DNA of 56,742 bases. Source: an uncultured Clostridia bacterium (GTDB lineage: Bacteria > Bacillota > Clostridia > TANB77 > CAG-508). The notes under the pieces are model-generated. The model was not told the origin of the DNA. It did not search any database and saw only the letters and a program-made list of their open reading frames with translations. The DNA lies in assembly GCA_944386645.1 (NCBI GenBank), contig CALXBW010000009.1, positions 1 through 56,742 on the forward strand, read 5' to 3'. Position numbers and translations under genes: made by a program. This document shows positions 47,666-56,742 of the stretch, piece after piece. Every line of letters begins with the position of its first letter. Position 1 is the first letter of the stretch.

Positions 47666-48448
47666 TTACTTTATAAAAATTATTGTTCCAATTACCACAA
47701 TACCTAATATTATTCTATATATTGCAAATAATTTAAAACTACCTTTTTTCAAATAATTTAATAAAAATTTAATTACTATTAATCCTACAATAAAACTTGC
47801 TAATACTCCAATTACAAAAGGCATATTAAAAACAAAGTCCTTCATTTTATATAGTGTAGCTCCTAATACTATTGGTGCAGACAACATAAAAGAAAATTTA
47901 GCAACAGACTCTCTTTCTATTCCTAACATTCTTCCTGTTGTCATTGTAACACCAGATCTTGAAACACCTGGTATAAAAGCTAAAGCTTGTGATAATCCAA
48001 TTAAAAATGTTTGCTTTAAATTCATATCTTCATATTTTACATCATTCTTTGCATTTTTATCTACAACATACAAAATTGTACCCATAACAATTAATGCTAT
48101 TGCTATAATCATTGGATTTGTTAATATATCTGAAGCAAAATGATCTAATAAAAATCCTATAATTCCCCCTGGTATTGTAGCAATTATAATATAAAATAAC
48201 ATTCTTCCTTGAGGATTTTTTTCTCCCTTTATATGTTTTATACCACCTTTTAATAATTCTATCCAATCTTTAAAAAAGAATATTCCTATAGCTAATAATG
48301 TTCCAAAATGTAATGCTACATCAAAATATTCTGGTATATTCCAATTTAAAAACCATGGTATTAAAAATAAATGTGCCGAACTTGAAATCGGCAATAACTC
48401 TGTTAATCCTTGAACAATTCCTAAAACTAATGATTGAAAAATATCCAT
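47666..48448 (-). CDS. uppP: Undecaprenyl-diphosphate phosphatase
   Basis: A 260-residue membrane phosphatase (BacA family). ATG at 48448 (MDIFQSLVLGIVQG) has GGAGG 8 nt upstream; an ATG 15 nt earlier overlaps that site. The two reentrant catalytic loops are GLTELLPISSSAHLFLI and ALAFIPGVSRSGVTMTTGR. There are about eight hydrophobic segments. It recycles undecaprenyl diphosphate to the lipid carrier for peptidoglycan synthesis and confers bacitracin tolerance. Confidence 0.97.
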   Translation of the reverse strand: MDIFQSLVLGIVQGLTELLPISSSAHLFLIPWFLNWNIPEYFDVALHFGTLLAIGIFFFKDWIELLKGGIKHIKGEKNPQGRMLFYIIIATIPGGIIGFLLDHFASDILTNPMIIAIALIVMGTILYVVDKNAKNDVKYEDMNLKQTFLIGLSQALAFIPGVSRSGVTMTTGRMLGIERESVAKFSFMLSAPIVLGATLYKMKDFVFNMPFVIGVLASFIVGLIVIKFLLNYLKKGSFKLFAIYRIILGIVVIGTIIFIK

Positions 48449-48470
48449 GTCTCTAACCTCCATATACTTC

Positions 48471-49361
48471 TTATACTCTATTATCTAATTCATTAAAAAT
48501 ATTATATATTGTTTCTTTTATATATTCTGCTGATGTTGCAGGTGCAACTTTACCTGGAAGTGAAAGTGCCCAAATAACTTTTATATTTTTACTTTTTGCA
48601 GCATTTCTATCTACTCCACCAGGACTTGATGCAATATCTATTATTAAACAATCTTTTTTTACTAAGTCTAATCTTCTTTCATTTAAAATAAGATGAGGTA
48701 TTGTATTAATTATAATATCAAATTTTCCTAAATTTTGATCTAAATCTCTTAAATATACAGGATGGTATCCATATGCTTTTATCCATGCTAAATCTGCATA
48801 TTTCCTAGCTTCACAATAAACATCTGAACCTATTCCTTTTAACATTTTAGAAAGTATTTTCCCTACTCTACCAAATCCCATAACTAATATCTTACTTCCA
48901 TGTATTGTTGATATTGTCTCTTTAATTGCTATTTCAATAGTACCCTCTGCTGTAGATATTGCATTCAATACAGCTAATTCTTCTCTTTTTAATATATCTA
49001 TTACTTTTATATTTTTATTCTCAATTAATCTATATACATTCTCATACAAGTTTCCTGCTATAAAAATTTTCCCATCATTAATAGATAATATCAAATCTTC
49101 AACAGATAATTTTTTATCACTAAATAACATATTTACATCTTGTTTATTACTAGATAAAGGAACTGGACCAATAATAATTTCTGATTTATTTATAACCTCA
49201 TTTAGATTATCGGTTTTAATAACATTTTTTAGCTCACTAATGCTTTCTGCTAGTTCTAATCCATATGTGTATATTTTATAGTCATCTTTAGCTAAAATCT
49301 CTATTAGTTTAACAATTCTTAAATCGCCACCAATAACTGATATATTTCTCAATTTAATCAC
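48471..49361 (-). CDS. dpaA: Dipicolinate synthase subunit A
   Basis: A 296-residue DpaA/SpoVFA protein. The N-terminal domain opens NISVIGGDLRIVKLIEILAK. The central Rossmann motif is KILVMGFGRVGKILSKML. IIDIASSPGGVD and ALSLPGKVAPATSAEYI close the protein. With DpaB it makes the spore-core chelator dipicolinic acid from dihydrodipicolinate. The dpaB gene normally follows dpaA, but here uppP comes next. DpaB is therefore encoded elsewhere or its role is taken by another flavoprotein. Its presence supports a spore-forming host. Confidence 0.93.
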   Translation of the reverse strand: MIKLRNISVIGGDLRIVKLIEILAKDDYKIYTYGLELAESISELKNVIKTDNLNEVINKSEIIIGPVPLSSNKQDVNMLFSDKKLSVEDLILSINDGKIFIAGNLYENVYRLIENKNIKVIDILKREELAVLNAISTAEGTIEIAIKETISTIHGSKILVMGFGRVGKILSKMLKGIGSDVYCEARKYADLAWIKAYGYHPVYLRDLDQNLGKFDIIINTIPHLILNERRLDLVKKDCLIIDIASSPGGVDRNAAKSKNIKVIWALSLPGKVAPATSAEYIKETIYNIFNELDNRV

Positions 49362-49370
49362 ATTCCTTTC

Positions 49371-50579
49371 TTATCTTTCTTTCTCATTATCTATAGTATT
49401 TTCTCTACTTCTCTCCTTTTCTTTTTTTCTGACTTTGTATTCTAAATCGCTCAAATTTTCCATTACACTTCCTGTTTTTTCTAGATGTCTAACAACATCT
49501 TTCTCTATTTTACTTAAAGATTTTGATTTTTCTACTATATTATTATTTACTTTATTTGAAATATATACCTTTATAGGAATAAAAATAGATTCTTTTTTAT
49601 ATTCATCAATAAAATTACTATTTAATTCTATCGCTTTATTTAGAAATATTATAGCTTTTTCTTTATCTGACTTTATCATATAAATTCTTGCTAATTGATA
49701 ATATGACCATGCTTCTACTTCTTCCCCTGATAAAGCCTCAACAAAATATTTTTCAGCTAAATTTACATCATTATACATCATCGATATTTTACCTAAATAA
49801 TATTTTGATTTATATTGTAAATGATTTATTTGAGAAGCTTTTTCATAAGCTATTTTAGCATTCTTAAAATCATTTAAATTAGTATATACTATTCCCATAT
49901 AATAATATATTTCATAATCATTTGATCTATAAACCATAGCTTCTTTGTAGACATTTAAAGCTTCTTTAAACATCTTATTTTCAATTAATAATTCTCCTAA
50001 TAATCTTGAAGCTTTATAATAATCTGGCTTTATCTTTAATAAATTATTTAGCATAGTAATAGCCTCATCTTTTTGAGAAAGATTATTTAGTAATTCAGAT
50101 ATTTTATAATAAGAATCATAATCGCTTCTTTTTATTTCTATTGCTTTAACATATTCATCTATAGCTTTTCTCATTCCGCCTTCTTTTTCGTAAATTTCAG
50201 CTAACATCTTATGTCCAAAATAACTAGATTGATATTTATTTATTAAATCATTAAGAATTTTTTTTGATTTTTTTTCTTGTTTAAAAAATTGCAAAATTTT
50301 TGCTATACATATATATGTAATCTCTATTATATTTACATTTCTATTATCTAAATAAAATATAAAAATTGGTAATAAAATCGATACAATGTATGAAAATAAT
50401 TTTATATTACTCCATTGCATTATTCCATTCATTATCTCTATAAAACTAAGAGTAATTCCTAATGCTTGAATTGTTAAAATTGCTACATAATTTGTATCAT
50501 TTTTTTTAACCATTTTAAGAAACATTAATATAAAAAACACAAACGCTAGTATGTTAAATATGATTCTTTCTATTAACAT
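49371..50579 (-). CDS. Membrane-anchored tetratricopeptide repeat protein
   Basis: A 402-residue protein with two to three hydrophobic segments at the N-terminus (about 5-25, 35-55 and 58-78). At least seven TPR units follow (about 105-330). Examples are AKIAYEKASQINHLQYKSKY and AEKYFVEALSGEEVEAWSYY, each with the A/Y/G/A/P spacing of TPR helices. The C-terminus is charged (KVRKKEKERSRENTIDNEKE). TPR arrays mediate protein contacts; the partner is unknown. It is first in the run leading to dpaA (9 nt away) and so may be expressed with sporulation functions. Confidence 0.88.
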   Translation of the reverse strand: MLIERIIFNILAFVFFILMFLKMVKKNDTNYVAILTIQALGITLSFIEIMNGIMQWSNIKLFSYIVSILLPIFIFYLDNRNVNIIEITYICIAKILQFFKQEKKSKKILNDLINKYQSSYFGHKMLAEIYEKEGGMRKAIDEYVKAIEIKRSDYDSYYKISELLNNLSQKDEAITMLNNLLKIKPDYYKASRLLGELLIENKMFKEALNVYKEAMVYRSNDYEIYYYMGIVYTNLNDFKNAKIAYEKASQINHLQYKSKYYLGKISMMYNDVNLAEKYFVEALSGEEVEAWSYYQLARIYMIKSDKEKAIIFLNKAIELNSNFIDEYKKESIFIPIKVYISNKVNNNIVEKSKSLSKIEKDVVRHLEKTGSVMENLSDLEYKVRKKEKERSRENTIDNEKER

Positions 50580-50736
50580 AAATTTCTCCTAATTTGTATA
50601 ATATAATGGTATTATTTTATGATAAAATTTTTCAAAAGTCTATACTTTTTTTATAAATTTAACCATATTGTAATATTCTCAAGTTACATTTGATTTTTCT
50701 TTCTCTTTTAAATTTATTTCTGAAATATAACATTCG

Positions 50737-50791
50737 TAAAAAGAGTCCAAATAAAAAAACATAAAGTTTTAATATTTAGACTCTTTTTGAT
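50737..50791 (-). terminator. Terminator of the secreted hypothetical gene
   Basis: Stem AAAAAGAGTC/GACTCTTTTT, extended by AAATA/TATTT with a one-base mismatch on each side, around an AT-rich loop directly after the stop codon. Confidence 0.8.
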
Positions 50792-51255
50792 TAAATATTT
50801 GTTTCGAAAACGTACATTCTTAATCCGTTTGGAGTAAATCCAAAATGAAGTAAGTTAACATATTCGTATTCAAAACATAAATTTAGAAAGTACTTTTCTC
50901 CTTCATCTGGAGATGAAGAAATTAAGTATACTTTATGAATAGGAGTATCTTTTACAACATTTTGAGAATAATAAATTTTATGCTCTATTGTTGTTTCTCC
51001 TTTGACATTTGTGATAAATGTCAAAACCTTTATCAATTTTTTTTCTTTTTTAAGATTTTCAACTAATTGATTGAAGTGGTCATGAAACACTCCTCCATGA
51101 TACTCATGAATATTATACCTACTAGTTGTATCAAACTTCATAATACTCACTGCAGGTTGTACATCAGCTACATTAGCAGCTTCAGATTTTGGAATATTTC
51201 CAAAATCAAATAAAAATAATGAAAAAACTATTAAAATAATAAACCGTGCTTTCAT
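50791..51255 (-). CDS. Hypothetical secreted protein
   Basis: A 154-residue protein. A signal peptide (RFIILIVFSLFLFDFGN) likely ends at SEAA about residue 27. The mature part is rich in aromatic and His residues (IHEYHGGVFHDHFNQL, FEYEYVNLLHFGFTP) and reads as a compact alpha/beta domain. I do not recognise the family. AGGAGGTGC precedes ATG. Codon 4 is CGG read in plain frame. The gene is monocistronic with its own terminator. Confidence 0.75.
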   Translation of the reverse strand: MKARFIILIVFSLFLFDFGNIPKSEAANVADVQPAVSIMKFDTTSRYNIHEYHGGVFHDHFNQLVENLKKEKKLIKVLTFITNVKGETTIEHKIYYSQNVVKDTPIHKVYLISSSPDEGEKYFLNLCFEYEYVNLLHFGFTPNGLRMYVFETNI

Positions 51256-51388
51256 TTTAAAGCACCTCCTAATAAAATAATTTATGATACATAATTATTT
51301 TACCATGAACAAACAAATTATTCAATGAATTTATTGATTTTTTCTATATGCTAAAGTATCTATAAGTTTTCCTTGTAAATAATACTAC

Positions 51389-54300
51389 TTATATTAAACT
51401 TATTTCTTTATTTAAAAATATAGAATAAATGCAAACTTTACTAACTTTTTTATTTGTACTTTCCTCAATAGCCCTTTTATATAATAATAACTGTTCCTTA
51501 TATTTGTCTATTAACTTTTCTTCTTCTCCATTTTTTATATAATCTGTTTTATAATCTAATAACACTATTTCATCATTTTCATCTATATAATATACATCTA
51601 TAATACCCTGTACTAAAATTTTTTCATTTGATTTTTCATTATAAATTTCATTAACATTTATATTTATGTAAAATGGAACTTCTTTATATATTTTCTTTGA
51701 ACATCTCATACTTTCTGCTGTATTAGAATGAATAAAATCATTCAATTTATCCACATTTATATATTTTGATTCATTTTCTGTAATGATTTTCTTTATAATT
51801 AATTCATTAATCATTTTTTCAATATCATACTTGTTTTCAATACTCTTTACATCCATTTTTTGCAAACACAAATGCATTAAAGTACCCTTTTCAGCATTTG
51901 TTAATATATCTGTTTGAGTCAAAAATTGGGGTTTTGTCAATTTCTTTTCATATAAGTCTTTTTGAGATTTATTTAAATCTTTTATTTTTGTAACAGATGT
52001 TTTACTTGGAATCTTCGTTGCTAAATCAAATTTATATTTCCAATTTAATATTTCTTCTATTTTATCGTTTTTATTGTTACCTTCCATATTAATTAAATTC
52101 TTAATATCATAATTGTCTTGATCTAATTTTTCATTTTCATAAAATTCATTTTTATTATGTATATATGTTTTCATAAACCTTTCTAATTTTTCTTTATTAT
52201 TTACAAATATTAATTCAAGCCATGCTAAATAAGATTTATATTTTTCTAATATATTTTCATTTATGCCTCCATACATATTTAAAAATTCCTCTTTTTCTTT
52301 TAAAGACTTTTCTACATCTCTATCTATACCACTAATAATTAATTTTTCTCTACTTCTTGTTAAAGCAACATATAATACTCTCATTTCCTCCGAAATAGCT
52401 TCTTTTCTTGATTTTATTCTAATTGCTTCTCTAGCTAAAGTATTATATTCTATTCTTTTATCATAATTTATATATTTAGGACCAATTCCTAGTTCCTGAT
52501 GTAATAATATATTATCATTTAAATCTCTCATATTAAATTGCTTACCTGTTGATGCTAAAAATACAACTGGAAATTCTAAACCTTTACTTTTATGAATACT
52601 CATAATTCTAACAACATTCTCATTTTCACCAATTATTTTTGCAGAACCTAAATCTCCACTGCTCATTTTTAATCTATCTATAAAATTTATAAATTTGAAT
52701 AACCCCTTAAAATTAGCACTTTCATATTCTTTTGCTCTTTCAAATAACATTTTTAAATTTGCAATTCTCAAATCGCCATCTGGCATTAAATTAACATAGT
52801 TATAATATCCTGTGTCAGTATAAATTAACCAAATAAGTTCATCTAAACCTAAATACTCTTGTTTTTCCCTCCATTTTTCTAAATTATTTAAGAAATTTTC
52901 TACTCTTATACTTAGCTGGTTTGTTTTATCATTTTCAGCTATTTTTAAAGCAGAATAAAAATCAGAATTTTTATCATATAATCTTATTTTTAAAAGTTCA
53001 TTATCTGTAAATCCACCTATGGGAGATCTCAAAACAGCAACTAATGGAATATCTTGCCTTGGATTATCAATTATTCTTAAAACAGACATTATTGTTTCTA
53101 TCTCTATAGACTTTAAATATTCTGATGAAGTATCACTAAAAACTGGTATTCCATTATTCAAAAGTTCCTTTTCATATATTGGTGCTATATTAGAAGTTGA
53201 CCTTAATAATATTACAATATCTTTATATGTAGCTTTTCTATACTTTTTTTGTTTTTTATCATATATACAATAGTTTTGTTTTAATAACTCTTTTATTTTC
53301 CATACTATAAACCTAGCCTCTATTTGTTCATTTTCTAGTCTTTCTTCTATTATATCCTCATTTTCTAATTCACCTTTTAAATCAATTATATGCATTTCAG
53401 CTTTACCTGCATAATTTATATTTATATCATCTGGATTTTCATAATCTTTTTCAATTTTTAAAAATTCATTTTCGTTGTAATCTATATCGCCCAATTTTTT
53501 CGTCATTATATTACTAAATATTAAGTTACATAAATCTAATATTAGTTTTCTACTTCTAAAATTTTTAAACAACTGTATTTTTAAATTATCTCCAGCATGT
53601 AATTCATTTTTATCTTTATATTCAGCGTATTTCGCTAAAAATAACTCTGGTTTGGCTTGCCTAAATTTATATATACTCTGTTTAACATCTCCAACCATAA
53701 ATAAATTGTTACCATTTGATATTGCCCTTAATATATTTTCCTGAACATAATTACTATCTTGATATTCATCTATAGCTATTTCTGAAAATTTTTCCCTATA
53801 TTTTTTAGCTATCTGTGTTGGTACATAATTACCATTTTCATCTTTTTCTAATAATAATTTCAATGCATAATGTTCAATATCGCTAAAATCTAAAATATTC
53901 TTCTCTTTTTTTACACTTTCAAATCTATTTGAAAATTCCAGAATTAATTGTTCTAATAGCACTAAAATATCATACATTTCTACTATATCATTAATAATAT
54001 ATTTAGATTCACATAAAAGTATAGAATCTTTTTTATTTTTAAATACTTTTTTTACATCATCTCTAATTTTCTTTGCCGAATCTTTTATTTCTATTGTGAT
54101 TTTTTTATCTGAAGGCCACCTAGAATATTCTATTTGCATTACTTTTTTATAAACATTATCCCAATTTTCTATATTTTCTATAATATATTTATACAAAATT
54201 ATATCTTCTGATATAATTTTACTATATTTTTCAAGTTCAACATACTTTAATAATTTATTATTTATGTACTCTAATCTATTAATACAAGACTCTACTTCTC

Positions 54301-54961
54301 CTTTAAAATCCTCTAGTAAAATTTTTCCCCATTTTGTTTCAGCAAAATCAATATTACTAGATAAATTGAATTCATTAACATATCTTTCTAGCCATTCTCT
54401 AGGAAATGGACTACTTTGTATATAATCATATATTTTTAATATTATATCTTTTAATGAATCATCACCTTTATATGTTGTATATGTGTTTATTAATTTTATA
54501 AAACCATCATCTTTTTTATCATATAATTCTTCAAAAAAATCTTCTAATACCTCTTGTTTTAATAATTCTATTTCAGGTGTATCTGCAATTCTAAAATTTG
54601 GAGAAATATCTATTTCATAGAAATTGTTTTTTATTACATCTAAACAAAATGAATGTATTGTAGAAATACTTGCATTATTTAATAATAATATTTGTCTTTG
54701 CAAATTTATATTATTTGGTTCTTCATCTAATTTTTTATAAATTGCATCTAATATTCTCTCTCTCATTTCTGCCGCTGCTGAATTTGTAAATGTTACTACT
54801 AAAATTTTATCTATATCTATTTTATCTACTATAATTTTCTGTATAATTCTTTCAACTAAAACTGCTGTTTTTCCACTTCCTGCAGCTGCTGCAACTAATA
54901 TATTTTTATCCTTTTCCTTTATTGCTTGTAATTGCTCTTCTGTCCATTTAACTTTCTCCAT
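51389..54961 (-). CDS. addA: ATP-dependent helicase/nuclease subunit A
   Basis: A 1190-residue AddA. ATG at 54961 (MEKVKWTEEQ) is preceded by GTGAGGA. The UvrD-like helicase starts WTEEQLQAIKEKDKNILVAA with Walker A AAAGSGKTAVLVERII; AIDEYQDSNYVQ is Walker B, MSIHKSKGLEFPVVFL motif V and MRVLYVALTRSREKLI motif VI. The C-terminal nuclease has VQGIIDVYYIDENDEIVLLD and YKTDYI. With AddB it resects double-strand breaks to a Chi-like site. AddB is normally encoded just upstream of addA, but the upstream neighbour here is an opposite-strand small gene, so addB is elsewhere. Confidence 0.96.
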   Translation of the reverse strand: MEKVKWTEEQLQAIKEKDKNILVAAAAGSGKTAVLVERIIQKIIVDKIDIDKILVVTFTNSAAAEMRERILDAIYKKLDEEPNNINLQRQILLLNNASISTIHSFCLDVIKNNFYEIDISPNFRIADTPEIELLKQEVLEDFFEELYDKKDDGFIKLINTYTTYKGDDSLKDIILKIYDYIQSSPFPREWLERYVNEFNLSSNIDFAETKWGKILLEDFKGEVESCINRLEYINNKLLKYVELEKYSKIISEDIILYKYIIENIENWDNVYKKVMQIEYSRWPSDKKITIEIKDSAKKIRDDVKKVFKNKKDSILLCESKYIINDIVEMYDILVLLEQLILEFSNRFESVKKEKNILDFSDIEHYALKLLLEKDENGNYVPTQIAKKYREKFSEIAIDEYQDSNYVQENILRAISNGNNLFMVGDVKQSIYKFRQAKPELFLAKYAEYKDKNELHAGDNLKIQLFKNFRSRKLILDLCNLIFSNIMTKKLGDIDYNENEFLKIEKDYENPDDININYAGKAEMHIIDLKGELENEDIIEERLENEQIEARFIVWKIKELLKQNYCIYDKKQKKYRKATYKDIVILLRSTSNIAPIYEKELLNNGIPVFSDTSSEYLKSIEIETIMSVLRIIDNPRQDIPLVAVLRSPIGGFTDNELLKIRLYDKNSDFYSALKIAENDKTNQLSIRVENFLNNLEKWREKQEYLGLDELIWLIYTDTGYYNYVNLMPDGDLRIANLKMLFERAKEYESANFKGLFKFINFIDRLKMSSGDLGSAKIIGENENVVRIMSIHKSKGLEFPVVFLASTGKQFNMRDLNDNILLHQELGIGPKYINYDKRIEYNTLAREAIRIKSRKEAISEEMRVLYVALTRSREKLIISGIDRDVEKSLKEKEEFLNMYGGINENILEKYKSYLAWLELIFVNNKEKLERFMKTYIHNKNEFYENEKLDQDNYDIKNLINMEGNNKNDKIEEILNWKYKFDLATKIPSKTSVTKIKDLNKSQKDLYEKKLTKPQFLTQTDILTNAEKGTLMHLCLQKMDVKSIENKYDIEKMINELIIKKIITENESKYINVDKLNDFIHSNTAESMRCSKKIYKEVPFYININVNEIYNEKSNEKILVQGIIDVYYIDENDEIVLLDYKTDYIKNGEEEKLIDKYKEQLLLYKRAIEESTNKKVSKVCIYSIFLNKEISLI

Positions 54962-55233
54962 TTTATTCCTCACTTTTTCATTTTTATCAAAATAAGTATA
55001 TCTTTTTTTATTTAAATTGTAAATATTATTTGTTTTTTTACAAATAATATAAGTAACTGTTCAAAATAATTACCAAAAACTGAATAGTACTTTTTACTAA
55101 TGTAAAAATTTATGAAAATATGCATTCAAATATGCAACTTTCAGTGTAATGAATAATGTGTTACAAAATATTATACTATTAAATTTTTATTACTATAGAT
55201 TTAATAGTACCAGATAAGATGGAGGTAAGAATA

Positions 55234-55665
55234 ATGGAAAAAGAAAATTTAGAGCTACTAAATAAAATCCATAAAGGATTAGTTATGGGAATGGAATCTA
55301 TATCTGTTATAACACCTAAAGTTGGTGACAGAAACTTTAGAGACGATTTAAATTATCAATATAACGAATATGGAAAAGTTTTAGATAAAATAGATGCAAA
55401 ATTTGAAGAAGCAGGTATAAAACCAGAAGATACAAATCTTGGTGAAAAAATGATGGGATGGACTTCTATTCAAATGAATACTATGGCCGATAAAAGTAAT
55501 AATAGAATATCTGAGTTACTAATCAAAGGAAATACTATGGGAATTGTACAAGGGCGTGAAATATTAAATCAAAATCCAAGTTTAGATAAAAATACAAAAA
55601 GCATCATTAATGAATTCATTCAATTACAAGAAAACAATATTGAAAAGTTAAAAACTTATTTATAG
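55234..55665 (+). CDS. Hypothetical helical-bundle protein
   Basis: A 143-residue soluble, mostly helical protein; ATG at 55234 follows GGAGG by 8 nt. It starts MEKENLELLNKIHKGLVMGM and ends NEFIQLQENNIEKLKTYL. Size, helix spacing and scattered Glu residues resemble ferritin-like bundles (DUF2383-like), but no EExxH metal motif is present. Homology is therefore uncertain and the function unknown. A strong terminator follows. Confidence 0.75.
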   Translation: MEKENLELLNKIHKGLVMGMESISVITPKVGDRNFRDDLNYQYNEYGKVLDKIDAKFEEAGIKPEDTNLGEKMMGWTSIQMNTMADKSNNRISELLIKGNTMGIVQGREILNQNPSLDKNTKSIINEFIQLQENNIEKLKTYL

Positions 55666-55740
55666 TATTATAATCTAATTTTTTTATTGTAAATCCAAAA
55701 AAGTTCAATTTGTTTTTTAAAGTTTATTTAAATATACAGT

Positions 55741-55793
55741 AAAAAAATAAGAGTTTATTTATATATTTTATATAAATAAACTCTTATTTTTTT
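55741..55793 (+). terminator. Strong hairpin terminator
   Basis: A perfect 25-bp inverted repeat (55741-55765 and 55769-55793) with a 3-nt loop and seven-base A and T ends. It ends the 55234-55665 gene; its symmetry would also stop opposite-strand transcripts. Confidence 0.9.
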
Positions 55794-55833
55794 ACTAATA
55801 TCATATAAATTATTGTTTTTCAATTATAAATTA

Positions 55834-55862
55834 TTGACAATCGATAATTTGTATTGTATTAT
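55834..55862 (+). promoter_or_regulatory. Promoter of the DUF2975/XRE pair with possible operator
   Basis: TTGACA (55834-55839), 17-nt spacer, TATTAT (55857-55862). The spacer begins with ATCGAT inside an imperfect dyad (ATTGACAATCGATAAT), a plausible site for the XRE regulator encoded by the second gene. Confidence 0.6.
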
Positions 55863-55896
55863 TTAAAAAAATTAAATATTATATTGGAGGTACCAT

Positions 55897-56394
55897 ATGA
55901 AACTATTAGGTGAAAAAAGTTTATCAAAATATATAAAAATTTTCTTAATCATTCTATCTATAATATGTTTTTTATGTATTTTATTAGGAGGATTCTATAT
56001 TTTAACATTTTGGCAAACAATATTCATATTACCTATAGCAATTCCAATATTATTAATTTATTTTACAGGTATATTGGCTCTCATATTATTAGTACAATTT
56101 ATTGGAATATTTCACTGTTTTGAAGAAGGAAAATTATTTGTCACTGAAAATGTATCTAGATTAAAAATAAGCTACATATGCTCTTTTTCTATTTTTTCTA
56201 TATATACAATTAGTATTATATATTTTATTTATTTAATGCATGATAGCATGGCTTTGTATTTATTTATATTACCAACTATAACACTATTTATAATTGATTT
56301 TGTATTTCTAATATTTGCAATAGGATTGGTAATATTAACAGAGCTTTATAAAAAATCTATTAAATATAAAGAAGAAAATGATTTAACAATATAA
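55897..56394 (+). CDS. DUF2975 membrane protein
   Basis: A 165-residue protein with four hydrophobic segments (about 12-36, 38-66, 88-110 and 116-148) and short loops. The connecting stretch FHCFEEGKLFVTENVSRLK matches DUF2975, where an F..G..F.xxN.xRL motif lies between helices 2 and 3. GGAGG is 7 nt before ATG. Such proteins are almost always followed by a small XRE regulator, as here, and the pair may form a membrane-linked sensing module. The function is unproven. Confidence 0.83.
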   Translation: MKLLGEKSLSKYIKIFLIILSIICFLCILLGGFYILTFWQTIFILPIAIPILLIYFTGILALILLVQFIGIFHCFEEGKLFVTENVSRLKISYICSFSIFSIYTISIIYFIYLMHDSMALYLFILPTITLFIIDFVFLIFAIGLVILTELYKKSIKYKEENDLTI

Positions 56395-56416
56395 GAAAAT
56401 TAACAGGAGGGATACT

Positions 56417-56620
56417 ATGGCAATAATAGTCAATTTAGACATTATTCTTGCAAAAAAGAAAATGACATCCTTAGAATTAGCTCAAAAAATAGGAATAACA
56501 ACCGCAAATCTTTCTATTTTAAAAACAAATAAATGTAAAGCAATTAGATTTTCAACTTTAGATAAAATTTGCGAAGTATTAGAATGTACTCCTGGAGACA
56601 TTCTAGAATACAGAAAATAA
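56417..56620 (+). CDS. Small XRE-family helix-turn-helix regulator (YozG-like)
   Basis: A 67-residue DNA-binding protein consisting of one Cro/CI-type helix-turn-helix. The sequence MTSLELAQKIGITTANLSIL is helices 2-3, followed by FSTLDKICEVLECTPGDILE, the conserved closing stretch. AGGAGG precedes ATG; it starts 22 nt after the DUF2975 gene. It probably autoregulates the pair. Confidence 0.93.
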   Translation: MAIIVNLDIILAKKKMTSLELAQKIGITTANLSILKTNKCKAIRFSTLDKICEVLECTPGDILEYRK

Positions 56621-56742
56621 AATTAGTTATTTTTATTAAATTTTGTTAGAGTATAAATTAACTCAAATGGAGACCAACTATGAAAAGTCAATAGTTTTTT
56701 AGAAAAAAAGCAAAAATTTTTAGCATAAAAAAAGGTCAACTT
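56621..56742. other. Window end, no gene seen
   Basis: AT-rich tail after the XRE stop. It has several short A/T runs and a weak GGAG before an ATG (about 56680) that opens only a five-codon frame. I see no supportable gene or terminator here. Confidence 0.5.

Overview
The window reads as a chromosomal segment of a low-GC, anaerobic, endospore-forming member of the Clostridia, probably an uncultivated gut lineage. The evidence is the very AT-rich DNA, AGGAGG-type ribosome sites, two sporulation genes (spoIVB, dpaA), a reverse rubrerythrin next to a Fur/PerR regulator, class D sortases and a Firmicutes-type AddA. I cannot name a genus from sequence alone.

Layout. 1-5.2 kb: a LiaF-like/DUF4097 envelope pair, a DUF362 protein, tRNA-Gln and tRNA-His, and an HD phosphohydrolase. 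5.2-7.6 kb: three tandem class D sortases. 7.7-14.9 kb: HIT protein, a short alanyl-tRNA synthetase, AlkD, a three-gene lipid/ester-type cassette (DUF6320, HxxxDG acyltransferase, alpha/beta hydrolase), an SDR and a small membrane-anchored protein. 15.1-15.3 kb: a probable 6S RNA. 15.5-21 kb: radical SAM protein, DUF5662, ECF sigma factor with a DUF4179 partner, spoIVB, a decayed glycosyltransferase and a 52-residue Cys-rich membrane peptide. 21-25 kb (plus strand): U32 peptidase and a cytoplasmic alpha-amylase. 25-31.4 kb (minus strand): reverse rubrerythrin, PerR-like regulator, galE, lytic transglycosylase, polA and an MBL hydrolase. 31.5-37.7 kb: a nucleotidyltransferase-like gene, a hypothetical, mutS2, an SDR and an RluA-type pseudouridine synthase. 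37.8-43.5 kb: birA-dnaE, then a fourth sortase convergent with an LPKTG cell-wall protein. 43.6-50.6 kb: a seven-gene minus-strand run, TPR-dpaA-uppP-ndk-pgi-pfk-ychF. 50.8-56.7 kb: a secreted hypothetical, addA, a small helical protein and a DUF2975/XRE pair.

The most striking observation is genome-wide in flavour. Four otherwise well-conserved genes (spoIVB, U32 peptidase, lytic transglycosylase, polA) each need exactly one +1 frameshift. In every case the break lies at an in-frame CGG codon whose first C must be skipped so that a glycine codon (GGA or GGG) is read. By eye I find only seven in-frame CGG codons in the whole window, and four of them are these sites. This suggests either +1 frameshifting at a rare or poorly decoded CGG codon, or a very specific sequencing artefact. 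Other points of interest are a conserved-core hairpin element repeated at gene ends, four class D sortases with one visible substrate, and an apparently leaderless pseudouridine synthase gene.
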